A DNA stretch of 64,000 nucleotides from SG8-32-3 sp964514055 (GCA_964514055.1 CAZEPB010000003.1:99414-163413); one strand, 5' to 3'. Positions 17,205 through 24,951 are shown, counted from the stretch's first letter. Notes: generated by a model from the sequence alone, not told the origin. A program made the numbers and translations.

Positions 17205-18596
17205 TTAGCGTTTGCGTTTCTTGAAGTAGACCACCAGACTCGTGCCTATTATTGCCACTGCTAATATGGAAGCTGCAGCCAGTGTTGTGGGGGAAGGCTC
17301 AGTTTCGTTGGCTACAGTGAAGTTTATTGTTTCTGAAGTTCCAGTGTTACCAGCAGTGTCAGTGACATAAACTGTTACGTTGTGTAAACCGTAGGATAGG
17401 CTGGTGAGAGTAACGTTGCTTTCTATTTCGACAACCATCTCACCGTCAAGCTTGTAACGCATCCAAGAGGCAGGCTCGTTCACGGTAAAACTCAAAAGAA
17501 CATCAGCTGCAGTGTAAGTCTTTTTTTCTGGTGACAGAACCACGACTTCTGGCGCAGTACAATCAGTTGCTGGTACATAAAACGGGTCGGGCGTCCCATA
17601 CCCCATGGGCACGTACTGCTCATTCACTGGACTAGTCGTTATGTTTGCAAAAAGGGAGTTGCTGGGAGGCAAAAATTCGCCTCCAACCGCATAAAACAAG
17701 TCGTTAACAACTGCAACGCCAACATTACTGCGAAGCGTTGGCATGGAAGTCCCAACCGACCAGCGGTCATTTGTCGGATCATAAATTTGAGTTCCAGTTT
17801 CATCAAAAAAGTAAATTCGCTTAGGCGCATTTACGCCAGTTGTTGCACTCGCAACTGCATTTATCCCATATGTGGGTGCGTATATCCCAATGCTCCAGTT
17901 ATCATTTACAGTGTTATATGTTTGAATGAATGGTCCTGACCATAGACCTGAGGCAGTATAATCGGTTGCTATGAAGTATATTTTGTCATCAAGGACGGCT
18001 GAAGCGTAGCTCGTAATTTCATATGGCGGTGGAGTTTTTGTGTTCCATGAATCAGTTTCAGGATCATAGACATGGTTTGAACTGTTATTGTATGGCGCAC
18101 TTATCACATAGATTTTGCCGTTTACAGCATTTACGGTTATAGAACTTCTAGGAACAGGCATGGGCGCCTTGGTTTCCCAAGTATCCGTTGCTGGATCATA
18201 GACTTCGTTTACTTTGGTATCGCCATTATTATTAAAACCGCCTATGCAGTAGATTTTGTTTTGGTAAACCGCTATGCCAAAATGGCATCTCGGAGTCGGC
18301 ATGGGCGCCTTGAAAGTCCATATGTCCGTTGCAGGGTCATACTCTTCAGTTATATTTGTGTAACTAAGCATAGCCCCAGAAGCCGCCCCATATAAGCCGC
18401 CGATATCGCCTCCAACAGCGTAGATCTTCCCGTTCACTACGGCAACTCCGAGGCGCCCTCTTGCTTCATGCATAGGCATTTTTGATACCCAATAGTCATC
18501 GCCTACATCAGCAGAGGATACCGCAGATTTAGCGACGATTATGCATAAGATCATTAGAAAGACTAGAACAAGCGACAGAGTCGCATGTTTACTCAT
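17205..18596 (-). CDS. Secreted, membrane-anchored Kelch-repeat protein
   Basis: 463 residues. An N-terminal signal peptide (SLVLVFLMILCIIVA) is followed by about six Kelch repeats, seen as GKIYAVGG, NKIYCIGG, DKIYFIA and FYAVGG blades with the DPATDTW motif, forming a beta-propeller outside the cell. Residues about 345-430 form an Ig/cadherin-like domain (APEVVVLSPEKKTYTAADV). A C-terminal membrane helix and KKRKR anchor end the protein. I chose the ATG at 18596, preceded by GGTGAT. It interrupts the ribosomal gene order and carries a twin palindromic operator upstream. Ligand unknown. Confidence 0.85.
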   Translation of the reverse strand: MSKHATLSLVLVFLMILCIIVAKSAVSSADVGDDYWVSKMPMHEARGRLGVAVVNGKIYAVGGDIGGLYGAASGAMLSYTNITEEYDPATDIWTFKAPMPTPRCHFGIAVYQNKIYCIGGFNNNGDTKVNEVYDPATDTWETKAPMPVPRSSITVNAVNGKIYVISAPYNNSSNHVYDPETDSWNTKTPPPYEITSYASAVLDDKIYFIATDYTASGLWSGPFIQTYNTVNDNWSIGIYAPTYGINAVASATTGVNAPKRIYFFDETGTQIYDPTNDRWSVGTSMPTLRSNVGVAVVNDLFYAVGGEFLPPSNSLFANITTSPVNEQYVPMGYGTPDPFYVPATDCTAPEVVVLSPEKKTYTAADVLLSFTVNEPASWMRYKLDGEMVVEIESNVTLTSLSYGLHNVTVYVTDTAGNTGTSETINFTVANETEPSPTTLAAASILAVAIIGTSLVVYFKKRKR

Positions 18597-18642
18597 GTTT
18601 ATCACCATTATATTGAGCTGTTTCCGTGATTAAAGGGTTTTT

Positions 18643-18658
18643 GTCAAGGTTTCTTGAC
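18643..18658. promoter_or_regulatory. Palindromic operator GTCAAG-N4-CTTGAC, copy 1
   Basis: Perfect 6-bp inverted repeat with GGTT spacer, 46 bp upstream of the Kelch start. A second copy lies 35 bp further on. The pair looks like a binding site for a dimeric regulator; which gene it controls is inferred from position only. Confidence 0.6.
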
Positions 18659-18677
18659 CAAACACACACAAGCGTTA

Positions 18678-18693
18678 GTCAAGATTTCTTGAC
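18678..18693. promoter_or_regulatory. Palindromic operator GTCAAG-N4-CTTGAC, copy 2
   Basis: Second perfect copy, with ATTT spacer, in the divergent region between the Kelch gene and element B. Start-to-start distance to copy 1 is 35 bp, a little over three helical turns. Confidence 0.6.
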
Positions 18694-18705
18694 TAAGAAC
18701 CAGCC

Positions 18706-18747
18706 GTTCACTAAGCGCTTTAATCTATATAAAGGGGGGCTATAGAC
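18706..18747 (+). promoter_or_regulatory. GTTCA-TATA-G-run element, copy B
   Basis: GTTCACT at 18706, then TATATAAAGGGGGGCTATAG at 18726-18745, then ACAAAAATCGC. 24 bp (18722-18745) are an exact inverted match to copy C at 21172-21195. It points at the Hsp20-uL15-secY genes, about 110 bp upstream of the first start. Probably a promoter with a conserved downstream box. Confidence 0.65.
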
Positions 18748-18857
18748 AAAAATCGCACAACAGTTCTGGAGTAGGTGAACCACAGAAAAACGTTCTCTTG
18801 TTTGCGATACATTTTAAAGTTACGTTGGAAATGCCTTTGTATTCAGGAGAGGTTAAC

Positions 18858-19295
18858 TTGAGCATGAAATGGCGGAGAAGCAGAAAGCATCTGAAGTGGA
18901 TAGACTTGACCAATCCAGATAGAGTTAACGCTAAAGACCGCTCCAAAATTCTCCGCGTTGAAAACATGCGAGCTCCAAGAAGCCTCTATCCTTCATACTA
19001 CAGGTCTTCACAAAACAACATCAAAAGAAAATGGAAAGAACCCAAACCCTTAATCGACATTTTCCAAGAAAAAAACTGGATAACCATAGTCGCCGAAATC
19101 GCAGGCTTTAATAAGGAAACCTTAAAAATAAATGTGAAAGACCAGAAACTCACCCTTTCCGCAAAAGCCAAAGACCGCCGATACTACAAAAGCTTAAATC
19201 TACCCAAAGTAGTGGTTCCAAACGTCGTCCACACCACATACAAAAACGGCGTGCTCGAAATCAAACTCAAAAAAAGCAACAAACAAGGAAGCTGA
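18858..19295 (+). CDS. Small heat-shock protein, Hsp20/alpha-crystallin type
   Basis: About 145 residues. The C-terminal 85 residues form an alpha-crystallin domain: WITIVAEIAGFNKETLKIN, DQKLTLSAKA and the final YKNGVLEIKLKK. The N-terminal 55 residues are very basic (MKWRRSRKHLKW). It is an ATP-independent holdase by family. The best start is TTG at 18858, with GGAGAGG 5 bp upstream; ATG at 18864 is the alternative. It is the first gene of the unit that continues with uL15 and SecY, an unusual partner, perhaps protecting nascent or secreted proteins. Confidence 0.8.
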   Translation: MSMKWRRSRKHLKWIDLTNPDRVNAKDRSKILRVENMRAPRSLYPSYYRSSQNNIKRKWKEPKPLIDIFQEKNWITIVAEIAGFNKETLKINVKDQKLTLSAKAKDRRYYKSLNLPKVVVPNVVHTTYKNGVLEIKLKKSNKQGS

Positions 19296-19303
19296 AAAGA
19301 AAA

Positions 19304-19726
19304 ATGCCCCACAAAGAAAGAAAAACCAGAAAAATGCGCGGCAGCCGAACACACGGCTACGGCAGAATAGGTCAACATAGGGATGCAGGCTCCAAAGGAC
19401 ACCGAAAAGTAGGACGCCACAAACACCTGTGGAGTTACGTCGTAACCTACGAACCCGATTACTTCGGCAAAAAGGGCTTCACGTCACCCCAAAGCCTCAA
19501 ACGCAGAGAAAACACCATCAACATCAACCAACTCGACCAAATAGCCGCGAAAACACCTGACGCACACATAGACCTGGCAAGCCTAGGCTACACCAAACTC
19601 CTTGGCACAGGAAAAATAACCAAACCCCTAACCATAACTGTGCCTTCATGCTCAAAAACCGCAGCTGAAAAAATAAAAAAAGCTGGCGGAAAAATCTCAA
19701 CTGGGTCTCAGGAACACGGAGAGTAA
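19304..19726 (+). CDS. rpl15: Ribosomal protein uL15
   Basis: 140-residue uL15. It shows the basic N-terminal arm RKTRKMRGSRTHGYGRIGQ with RKVGRHKHLW, and the C-terminal fold (KLLGTGKITKPLTITVPSC). Length is typical for archaea. It follows Hsp20 by 8 bp and is separated from uL30 by about 2.1 kb that holds Kelch, the operator pair and element B. Confidence 0.94.
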   Translation: MPHKERKTRKMRGSRTHGYGRIGQHRDAGSKGHRKVGRHKHLWSYVVTYEPDYFGKKGFTSPQSLKRRENTININQLDQIAAKTPDAHIDLASLGYTKLLGTGKITKPLTITVPSCSKTAAEKIKKAGGKISTGSQEHGE

Positions 19727-19735
19727 CATTAGTAA

Positions 19736-21145
19736 ATGGCAGGAAGATTTCTCAGCCTTTTCAGACCTCTCGCAAGAGTGCTGCCTGAAATTAAAGTTCC
19801 CGAACGCAAAGTCAGCTTTAACGAGAAAATCTTCTGGACCGCACTTGTTCTCATCATCTATCTGGTCATGTCCGAGATTTCACTCTACGGAATCTCCAGC
19901 GATGTGCAAGACTCGTTTGGTCAATTGCGAGTGATTTTTGCTTCCAACCGCGGAACCCTCATGGAACTCGGCATAGGACCCATAGTCACCGCAGGCTTAA
20001 TCCTGCAGCTGCTAGTTGGCTCTGCCATTATACAATGTGACATGTCTGATCCTCAAGACAGGGGTTTGTTCACGGTGGCAAGCAAGTTCTTCTCCATTCT
20101 TCTTACTGGAATCCAGGCTTCAGCTTACATAATTAGCGGCATGTACGGTCCAACCCTGCCAGGAACAACGACGTTAATCATATTTGCGCAGCTTCTGGGC
20201 GCTGGAATAGTCGTGATGTTGATGGATGAGCTGGTGCAAAAAGGCTGGGGATTAGGCAGTGGGATCAGCCTTTTCATCATGGCTGGTGTTGCGCAGAACA
20301 TTCTGTGGCAGACGTTTAATCCTGGAGCAGGTTTGTTTGTTGGGTCGCTTGACCTGCTTTTTAGAGGTGGGCAGACTTTGACGCAATGGGTAATTGGGGC
20401 TGGTGCGTATCCTTCTTTGATCGGGTTTCTAGCAACCATTGGCACGTTTATTGTGATTATTTATTTGGAGGGTGTGAGAGTTGAGTTGCCGATGACTTAT
20501 GCGGGGTACAAGGGTTTTCGCAGTCGTTACCCGATCAAGCTTTTGTACGTGTCTAATCTTCCGGTTATTTTTGCGTCGGCGCTTTTCGCTAACGTGTTCT
20601 TCTTTTCTCAGCTTCTCTGGAGTCAGATGGGGCAACCTGCTCCTGGAACAAATCTTCTCTTTCAGGTCATAGGCGATTATAACCGAACATCTGATGGAAG
20701 CGTTACGCCTGTTGGAGGTTTGGCTTACTTTGTTACTCCGCCGAATAACATTTTGAGCGTAGCGGCTGAACCGATTCGGGCTTCGGTTTACTTGGCGATT
20801 CTGGTGGTTTTCTGTGCGGTTTTCTCGCTTATTTGGCTTGAAGTTGGTGGTCTTGGTCCTTCTACGGTGGCGAAGCAGCTTATGGATTCAGGCATGCAGA
20901 TTCCTGGTTATCGGCGTTCGGGAAGACCTATCGAGGCGATTCTTAAGCGGTATATTCCTGTGGTTACGATTCTAGGCGGAATAATCGTGGGGTTGATTGC
21001 TGGAATCGCAGATTTCCTAGGCGTTTTCGGAACAGGAACAGGCATACTGCTTTCGGTTGGCATAATCTACCAGTACTACGAACTGTTGATGCGTGAAAGA
21101 GCAGCGGAAATGTTTCCAGCGTTCAGAAGAATCATAGGAGAATAG
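19736..21145 (+). CDS. secY: Protein translocase subunit SecY
   Basis: 469-residue channel protein of the Sec61/SecY complex, with about ten membrane helices. Conserved runs include the plug/TM2 region (LGIGPIVTAGLILQLLVGS), GLGSGISLFIMAGVAQNI and the cytoplasmic loop with PMTYAGYKGFRSRYPIKLL. The last segment GTGTGILLSVGIIYQYYEL is standard. It is the last gene of the cistron. Adenylate kinase and the EMC3-like gene, usually next, are not here; the EMC3-like gene and cmk appear about 7 kb downstream. Confidence 0.96.
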   Translation: MAGRFLSLFRPLARVLPEIKVPERKVSFNEKIFWTALVLIIYLVMSEISLYGISSDVQDSFGQLRVIFASNRGTLMELGIGPIVTAGLILQLLVGSAIIQCDMSDPQDRGLFTVASKFFSILLTGIQASAYIISGMYGPTLPGTTTLIIFAQLLGAGIVVMLMDELVQKGWGLGSGISLFIMAGVAQNILWQTFNPGAGLFVGSLDLLFRGGQTLTQWVIGAGAYPSLIGFLATIGTFIVIIYLEGVRVELPMTYAGYKGFRSRYPIKLLYVSNLPVIFASALFANVFFFSQLLWSQMGQPAPGTNLLFQVIGDYNRTSDGSVTPVGGLAYFVTPPNNILSVAAEPIRASVYLAILVVFCAVFSLIWLEVGGLGPSTVAKQLMDSGMQIPGYRRSGRPIEAILKRYIPVVTILGGIIVGLIAGIADFLGVFGTGTGILLSVGIIYQYYELLMRERAAEMFPAFRRIIGE

Positions 21146-21169
21146 TCAAAGACTCTAGCGCTCACAGCA

Positions 21170-21210
21170 GACTATAGCCCCCCTTTATATAGATTCAACT
21201 AGGAGTTCAC
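21170..21210 (-). promoter_or_regulatory. GTTCA-TATA-G-run element, copy C (inverted)
   Basis: Read on the minus strand: GTGAACT, then TATATAAAGGGGGGCTATAG, then TC. It points back into the 3' end of secY, 25 bp after its stop, and mirrors copy B, with which it shares 24 identical bases. An antisense promoter, a boundary element or a 3' end signal are all possible. Confidence 0.6.
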
Positions 21211-21338
21211 GAGGCCTAGGAATAGCTGTTTGAAAAAGGCTGTGTATTAAGGAATTAGGAAGCTGGTGCGGTGCGGCACGGTTCTACGCGAGAACGGCGT
21301 TGTAACAGTTTTTCCAAGAGATAGTGTGAAGCCTCGTG
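21208..21338 (+). ncRNA. Structured RNA candidate downstream of secY
   Basis: Read on the plus strand, three nested stems form: CACGAGGC (21208-21215) with GCCTCGTG (21331-21338), 8 perfect bp; GGAATAGCTGTT (21219-21230) with AACAGTTTTTCC (21304-21315), 11 of 12 positions pairing with one G-U and one mismatch; and hairpin GTTCT-ACGCG-AGAAC (21281-21295). The G-U pair favours the plus strand. It matches no RNA I recognise (not tRNA, 5S, SRP or RNase P). Could be a free ncRNA or the secY 3' UTR. Confidence 0.45.
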
Positions 21339-21647
21339 TATCCAGAGTACATAATTGTTAAATATTTTCTTTGGCTATTATTATCTTGAGGGAAAGAGTC
21401 AAAGTCTATCCCGGAAACCTAAAAGCTTCAGCAACACGGAAATTACTTCAAACAGAAGCTAAGTAACAAGGGGTTCAAATTTACGCAAATAGCATTGAGT
21501 ACTTTGCTATCAAACACCTCCTTCGTATAATCTCCCAGAAACTTCTAAGCCCCCTCTTTCCCTCATCCACTTTTTTGCCACACCGACAATTCTGTTTTTC
21601 TTAATGAGACTTAATTACCTGCTCATCAGAGGAAAGTGAAAAAATAG

Positions 21648-21675
21648 CATTTTTACTTTACAAACATTCCACGAA
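21648..21675 (+). repeat. Island repeat R1
   Basis: GCATTTTTACTTTACAAAC followed by ATTCCACGA. First of about ten copies of a T-tract/ACTTCAC/AACATTCCACGA repeat, all in the same orientation between 21.6 and 27.6 kb. Confidence 0.6.
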
Positions 21676-21693
21676 GAAGAACCAAATGCAGAA

Positions 21694-22536
21694 TCATTTA
21701 ATCGTTGTCTTGAAATGTCTTCTTCTAAAAACCAGAGTTCCTACTGTAACTGTTAGCACAAATAGTGATAGAATAAGTATTGATGGAAGTTCTGGAATTT
21801 CTGGTGAAGGTGTTACGGAGGGAGTAGTCCATGACTTTGGAACATACTGCTGGTATTCTTTTATTTCGTAGATGCGCGCTTTTTCATCTTTAAATTCTGG
21901 AGGAATCTCTCCAATTTCCCATCCATCTCCAGTAGTCTCACAGTAGTAGTATGTTTTGTCATTATAGGTGTAATAGGAACCTCGAAGATTGTTTCCTAAC
22001 ACTCCAACTGCATAATGTTCTGGAGGATTGATGTAGACAGCACCATAGCCCATTATCAAAGTGAGTGTTGCAAACAATATTGCTGTGTCTTCACAGTCAC
22101 CACCATTATCTACAAGAGTTTCCAAGGGAAATCTCGGGTATTCATCATATCCAGAAGTAACTGAGTCAGAGGTGTATGGCAAACTTTGAACAAAAGCTAA
22201 AACAAAACTCACCTGATCATATGGTTCATAATCTTTTTGTGAAGCAGCTTCTTCCAGCTTTTCAGCTACCTGTTTTAAGTAATAGTCATTTGTGGTAGTT
22301 AGGAAACCATAACCGTCTGCTTGGTACTTCGTTCTGGTTGAAACTGACACGCTCTTGTATGCTTCGTACAAAGATTTTGGGATATCAAGGCTCCAAGTCC
22401 ATTCATAACCTTTGTAGCTCCACTCAAAGGTTTCATGATAATAATCACTTTGGGCTTTAACTCCAAAAGGATAACACAAACTCAAGGATAGCATCACCGC
22501 AAAAATGCATGAGCAGATTCCGAGTTTGGCTTTCAG
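21694..22536 (-). CDS. Exported transglutaminase-like protein with C-terminal anchor
   Basis: About 280 residues. It has a transglutaminase-like core with Cys in DNGGDCEDTAILFATL and His in PPEHYAVGVLG, the usual Cys-His pair. The C-terminus IPELPSILILSLFVLTVTV followed by RRRH resembles archaeosortase-type PEF sorting tails. The start is unusual: a CTG at 22536 has AGGAG 8 bp upstream and gives a clean signal peptide (KAKLGICSCIFAVMLSLSL), while a stop lies two codons before it; the only conventional options are GTG at 22497 and ATG at 22494, which lack a basic N-region. Likely acts on surface proteins; substrate unknown. Confidence 0.68.
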   Translation of the reverse strand: MKAKLGICSCIFAVMLSLSLCYPFGVKAQSDYYHETFEWSYKGYEWTWSLDIPKSLYEAYKSVSVSTRTKYQADGYGFLTTTNDYYLKQVAEKLEEAASQKDYEPYDQVSFVLAFVQSLPYTSDSVTSGYDEYPRFPLETLVDNGGDCEDTAILFATLTLIMGYGAVYINPPEHYAVGVLGNNLRGSYYTYNDKTYYYCETTGDGWEIGEIPPEFKDEKARIYEIKEYQQYVPKSWTTPSVTPSPEIPELPSILILSLFVLTVTVGTLVFRRRHFKTTIK

Positions 22537-22590
22537 CGTTTATTTCTCCTGAAAGGCTATTCAACGCTAATAATTACTTAATTGTATTTG

Positions 22591-22616
22591 AGGTTTCCCT
22601 TCAATAATTCTACGCT
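22591..22616 (+). repeat. Island repeat R2 (degenerate)
   Basis: AGGTTTCCCTTCAATAATTC then TACGCT. Matches the island repeat with gaps; 55 bp upstream of the transglutaminase-like start. Confidence 0.35.
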
Positions 22617-22659
22617 AGAACAGCAATAAAGAGCATTTAAACTAAATTCAGCTAGAGGT

Positions 22660-23025
22660 TTAGCAAACTAGCGATTTTATCATCTTCTGCACTTCGTCGT
22701 GTCTAAATTCTTCAATTTTCATTATGCTTTTAATTAGGTGTTTTTTCCATTGCTCTTCATCTTTATACGAATGAAGAAAGATTACATAGAAGCCATTCTT
22801 TCGATAAATCTTGTCCCGGTATTTATAGTCAAAATTCTCTGAACCACACACTTCTATGAACATGCCTAACCTTGGAACGTAGAAGTCAGGTGTCCATACT
22901 CTAGGTCTATTCTTTTCATCGTATACAAATATTGGAAACTCAAATTTCCAGTATAGCTTCAATTCTGTTAAATATTCTGCTACTTGCTTTTCAGAACTAC
23001 TCATGTCAGTATAGATTGACGGCAT
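22660..23025 (-). CDS. Small PD-(D/E)XK-like nuclease candidate
   Basis: 121 residues. The core is WTPDFYVPRLGMFIEVCGS, followed by DKIYRKNGFYVIFLHSYKD, which resembles the D...E-x-K core of very-short-patch/DUF559-type endonuclease folds; the usual Lys after E-x is Cys here, so activity is uncertain. The N-terminal SSSEKQVAEYLTELKLYWK is typical of these small nucleases. It stands alone on the minus strand with a TATA-like CTTATTTAAG just upstream. Confidence in the fold is moderate, in activity low. Confidence 0.5.
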   Translation of the reverse strand: MPSIYTDMSSSEKQVAEYLTELKLYWKFEFPIFVYDEKNRPRVWTPDFYVPRLGMFIEVCGSENFDYKYRDKIYRKNGFYVIFLHSYKDEEQWKKHLIKSIMKIEEFRHDEVQKMIKSLVC

Positions 23026-23093
23026 ATGAAGACCCCCGCTTAAATAAGATTAGTGATTTAGTTTTTATTACTTGTGAATTGAACCTATACTTA

Positions 23094-23118
23094 CCTTTTT
23101 ACTTCACGAACATTCCTC
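23094..23118 (+). repeat. Island repeat R3
   Basis: CCTTTTTACTTCACGAACAT then TCCTC. 69 bp upstream of the minus-strand nuclease-like gene. Confidence 0.6.
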
Positions 23119-23247
23119 TATTAGCTAACCATAGTCAAGAAATAGAGCGCTTCTGGGCAACTCAGAACGTTCAAATATTATCGTGAGAATATAGTACTTG
23201 GTGATTTTGGTCTAAAATCAATAATCAATCCCTTATTTGTGGCTGAA

Positions 23248-23373
23248 ATGAGAAGAAAACCGAAGAGGAAACATAAAGGAAAGAAACTTTACAAAAACAC
23301 TCATGGAACTTGGTACAGAGTAAGACGGAGTTACCGACTTAGGCGTAAAATTAAGCAAAGAAACCTGCGCTGA
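23248..23373 (+). CDS. Very basic 41-residue peptide (uncertain)
   Basis: Open frame of 41 codons beginning MRRKPKRKHKGKKLYKNT and ending RRKIKQRNLR. The composition (over 45 percent Lys/Arg plus Trp/Tyr) looks like a small nucleic-acid-binding protein. No Shine-Dalgarno is evident before the ATG, so this may be chance. It matches nothing I recognise. Confidence 0.3.
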   Translation: MRRKPKRKHKGKKLYKNTHGTWYRVRRSYRLRRKIKQRNLR

Positions 23374-23467
23374 CTCGTGGACAATAAGCGCCCTCAGAAA
23401 GCAACAAATACCGAATAGGTGATTTATACGATAAGGGTTCTTGAGAATTGTTATGTGAGAACAGGAG

Positions 23468-23680
23468 GTGAAAGACATAACTGAAGAAAAAACCAATGTG
23501 CCTGAGAAAATTCAAGAAATAGGTCAAAAAATAGGCGAATACAAAGATGCGCTTGTAACCCAGTTCAAAAACATGGACGTTGAAGTTAAATACTGGAATT
23601 TTGCAGTTGGAAAAACAGAAGAAGAATACACCGTAGAAGTAAACTTAAAGGTTGCAATAAGACCTAAGAAGGAGAAGTAA
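23468..23680 (+). CDS. Small conserved-looking hypothetical protein
   Basis: Up to 70 residues: a Lys/Glu-rich helical N-terminal half (PEKIQEIGQKIGEYKDALV) and a beta-strand C-terminal half (EEEYTVEVNLKVAIRPKKE). A strong AGGAGGTGA at 23463-23471 overlaps the GTG at 23468, too close for it to serve that codon, so the true start may be a later GTG at 23498. No family recognised. It is a lone gene in the island. Confidence 0.55.
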   Translation: MKDITEEKTNVPEKIQEIGQKIGEYKDALVTQFKNMDVEVKYWNFAVGKTEEEYTVEVNLKVAIRPKKEK

Positions 23681-23789
23681 TAGGATACATACGTTTCTAA
23701 ATGAGTCTCTTGCGCCACCAAAGGTAGAATTTGTTCAGGGGTTAGTGTAGTTCTGTAGGACAGTTTCATTGGTGATGCATAAAAGCTTA

Positions 23790-23818
23790 CCTGTTTTTCA
23801 ACCGAAGTGTTGAACAGG
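23790..23818. terminator. Bidirectional hairpin between convergent genes
   Basis: CCTGTT-TTT-CAAC pairs with GTTG-AACAGG around loop CGAAGT. It lies between the 3' ends of the plus gene at 23.5 kb and the minus gene at 23.8 kb, so it could end both transcripts. Confidence 0.5.
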
Positions 23819-23825
23819 TTATTCC

Positions 23826-24560
23826 CTAAATTGGAGCTACTCCTACTAAATAAACTGGGTAAGGGATTATATCTTTGAATTCTTGTAAGTCTCGTTTCAC
23901 ATGCTCAAATTTGGGTTCCTTATAGGTGGGAACAATGAAAACGAGTATGTCCAATTTTCCTTTGGCATAAGCCCATAGACATCTGAAGAGGGTTCTGTGA
24001 ACTGCATCAATCAATGATCTTTCAATTTCTATTCCCGTCTTCTCTTTGAACGCATCAAGTCTATAGTTGGTTACTGGAAACAGGGAGACTTCAATATCCC
24101 ATCGGTTTTTGTGAAAAAAATGTTGCATTTCGCTGTGGTCTTTCTTGGATGAAAGATTATTCAAAGAAGCAACCTGTAGAATAATTGAAAGCTGACCCTT
24201 CCTCTTCAAAATTTCTTCAGCTTCCTTAAAACTGAAGGTTTTCAAACCCATAGACATCACAGAACCTCTGATCTCCTTAACATCTTCAGTTCTTGAAACA
24301 AGAGACGACTTTCGCTTTCTCAGGCGATATTTGCCTCTGCCAATTCTTTCCAAGACCCTGTCCTTTTGCGGATAGGTAGAAGAAGTGCTTTCGGGACACA
24401 AATCAGCCATTGTTGCGCCTATATCCTTCCATTTTTTAGGATATTTTGAATTGACATAACTACGCACTTCAGATATTGATCCTGATCCACCCAGAGAAGT
24501 TAATGCTTCAACAACTGCATCTTTCAAATTTGAAGCGTTGGTCATTTCAAAAACACTCAT
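23826..24560 (-). CDS. BglII/BamHI-like restriction endonuclease with N-terminal wHTH
   Basis: About 244 residues. Residues 10-80 form a HARE/HB1-like winged helix (LKDAVVEALTSLGGSGSIS, then VNSKYPKKWKDIGATMADL). The C-terminal half shows YRLDAFKEKTGIEIERSLI and LWAYAKGKLDILVFIVPTY, which matches the D-x(n)-E-x-E active-site pattern of BglII-type endonucleases. Such enzymes normally pair with a DNA methyltransferase, but none is next to it. The ATG at 24560 was chosen; TTG 24563 and ATG 24545 are alternatives. A TATA-like GATATAAAGG lies about 40 bp upstream. Role as a defence or orphan endonuclease is inference. Confidence 0.62.
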   Translation of the reverse strand: MSVFEMTNASNLKDAVVEALTSLGGSGSISEVRSYVNSKYPKKWKDIGATMADLCPESTSSTYPQKDRVLERIGRGKYRLRKRKSSLVSRTEDVKEIRGSVMSMGLKTFSFKEAEEILKRKGQLSIILQVASLNNLSSKKDHSEMQHFFHKNRWDIEVSLFPVTNYRLDAFKEKTGIEIERSLIDAVHRTLFRCLWAYAKGKLDILVFIVPTYKEPKFEHVKRDLQEFKDIIPYPVYLVGVAPI

Positions 24561-24620
24561 CAATATAATATAGTTCCAATTAGAAGAGTTTTTCCTTTAT
24601 ATCAAATTGAAATACGATAG

Positions 24621-24647
24621 GGCATTTTTTACTTCAAGAGCACTCTG
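24621..24647 (+). repeat. Island repeat R4
   Basis: GGCATTTTTTACTTCAAGAG then CACTCTG. A diverged copy, 61 bp upstream of the minus-strand endonuclease gene. Confidence 0.45.
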
Positions 24648-24699
24648 AAAAAGCTAAAATTTAATTTGCTAAGAAGCCAATCTTACTAATTGGTTTAAA

Positions 24700-24951
24700 A
24701 TGGCAGAGACCAGTTCAGGTGTGATAAAAGAATTACGCGGGTTCATAAGAGAAGCGTCTGCAATTATACATTATTTTTCTGACTTCATGGCAATCATATC
24801 AGTTTACAACGTAATCTTTGAACACGGCTCAGTTAGCCCTGTCATCATCTGGCTCATAACCGCCTTGATTTCTGCTGTTATCGCTGAACTTCTAAAATCA
24901 CGCCTACCAACACCTCTAAGGATAGTGCTGCGAAGACGAAGTATCTTGTGA
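24700..24951 (+). CDS. Small membrane protein, unknown
   Basis: 83 residues with two hydrophobic stretches, FSDFMAIISVYNVIF and VIIWLITALISAVIAELL, and a basic C-terminus (LRRRS). No family recognised. It stands between island repeats; the start is the only ATG near the frame start. Probably inserted in the membrane with the basic tail inside. Confidence 0.5.
   Translation: MAETSSGVIKELRGFIREASAIIHYFSDFMAIISVYNVIFEHGSVSPVIIWLITALISAVIAELLKSRLPTPLRIVLRRRSIL

Larger units (their letters stand above)
21146..21693. other. Long intergenic region after secY
   Basis: About 550 bp with no convincing gene. It holds element C (21170-21210), a structured RNA candidate (21208-21338) and the first copy of the island repeat (21648-21675). 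The stretch 21360-21640 is AT-rich and shows nothing I can name. Confidence 0.6.

Noticed and set aside
18706..21210. Transposon with terminal inverted repeats around Hsp20-uL15-secY
   Set aside because: The enclosed genes are core ribosomal and secretion genes, no transposase is present and no target duplication was seen.
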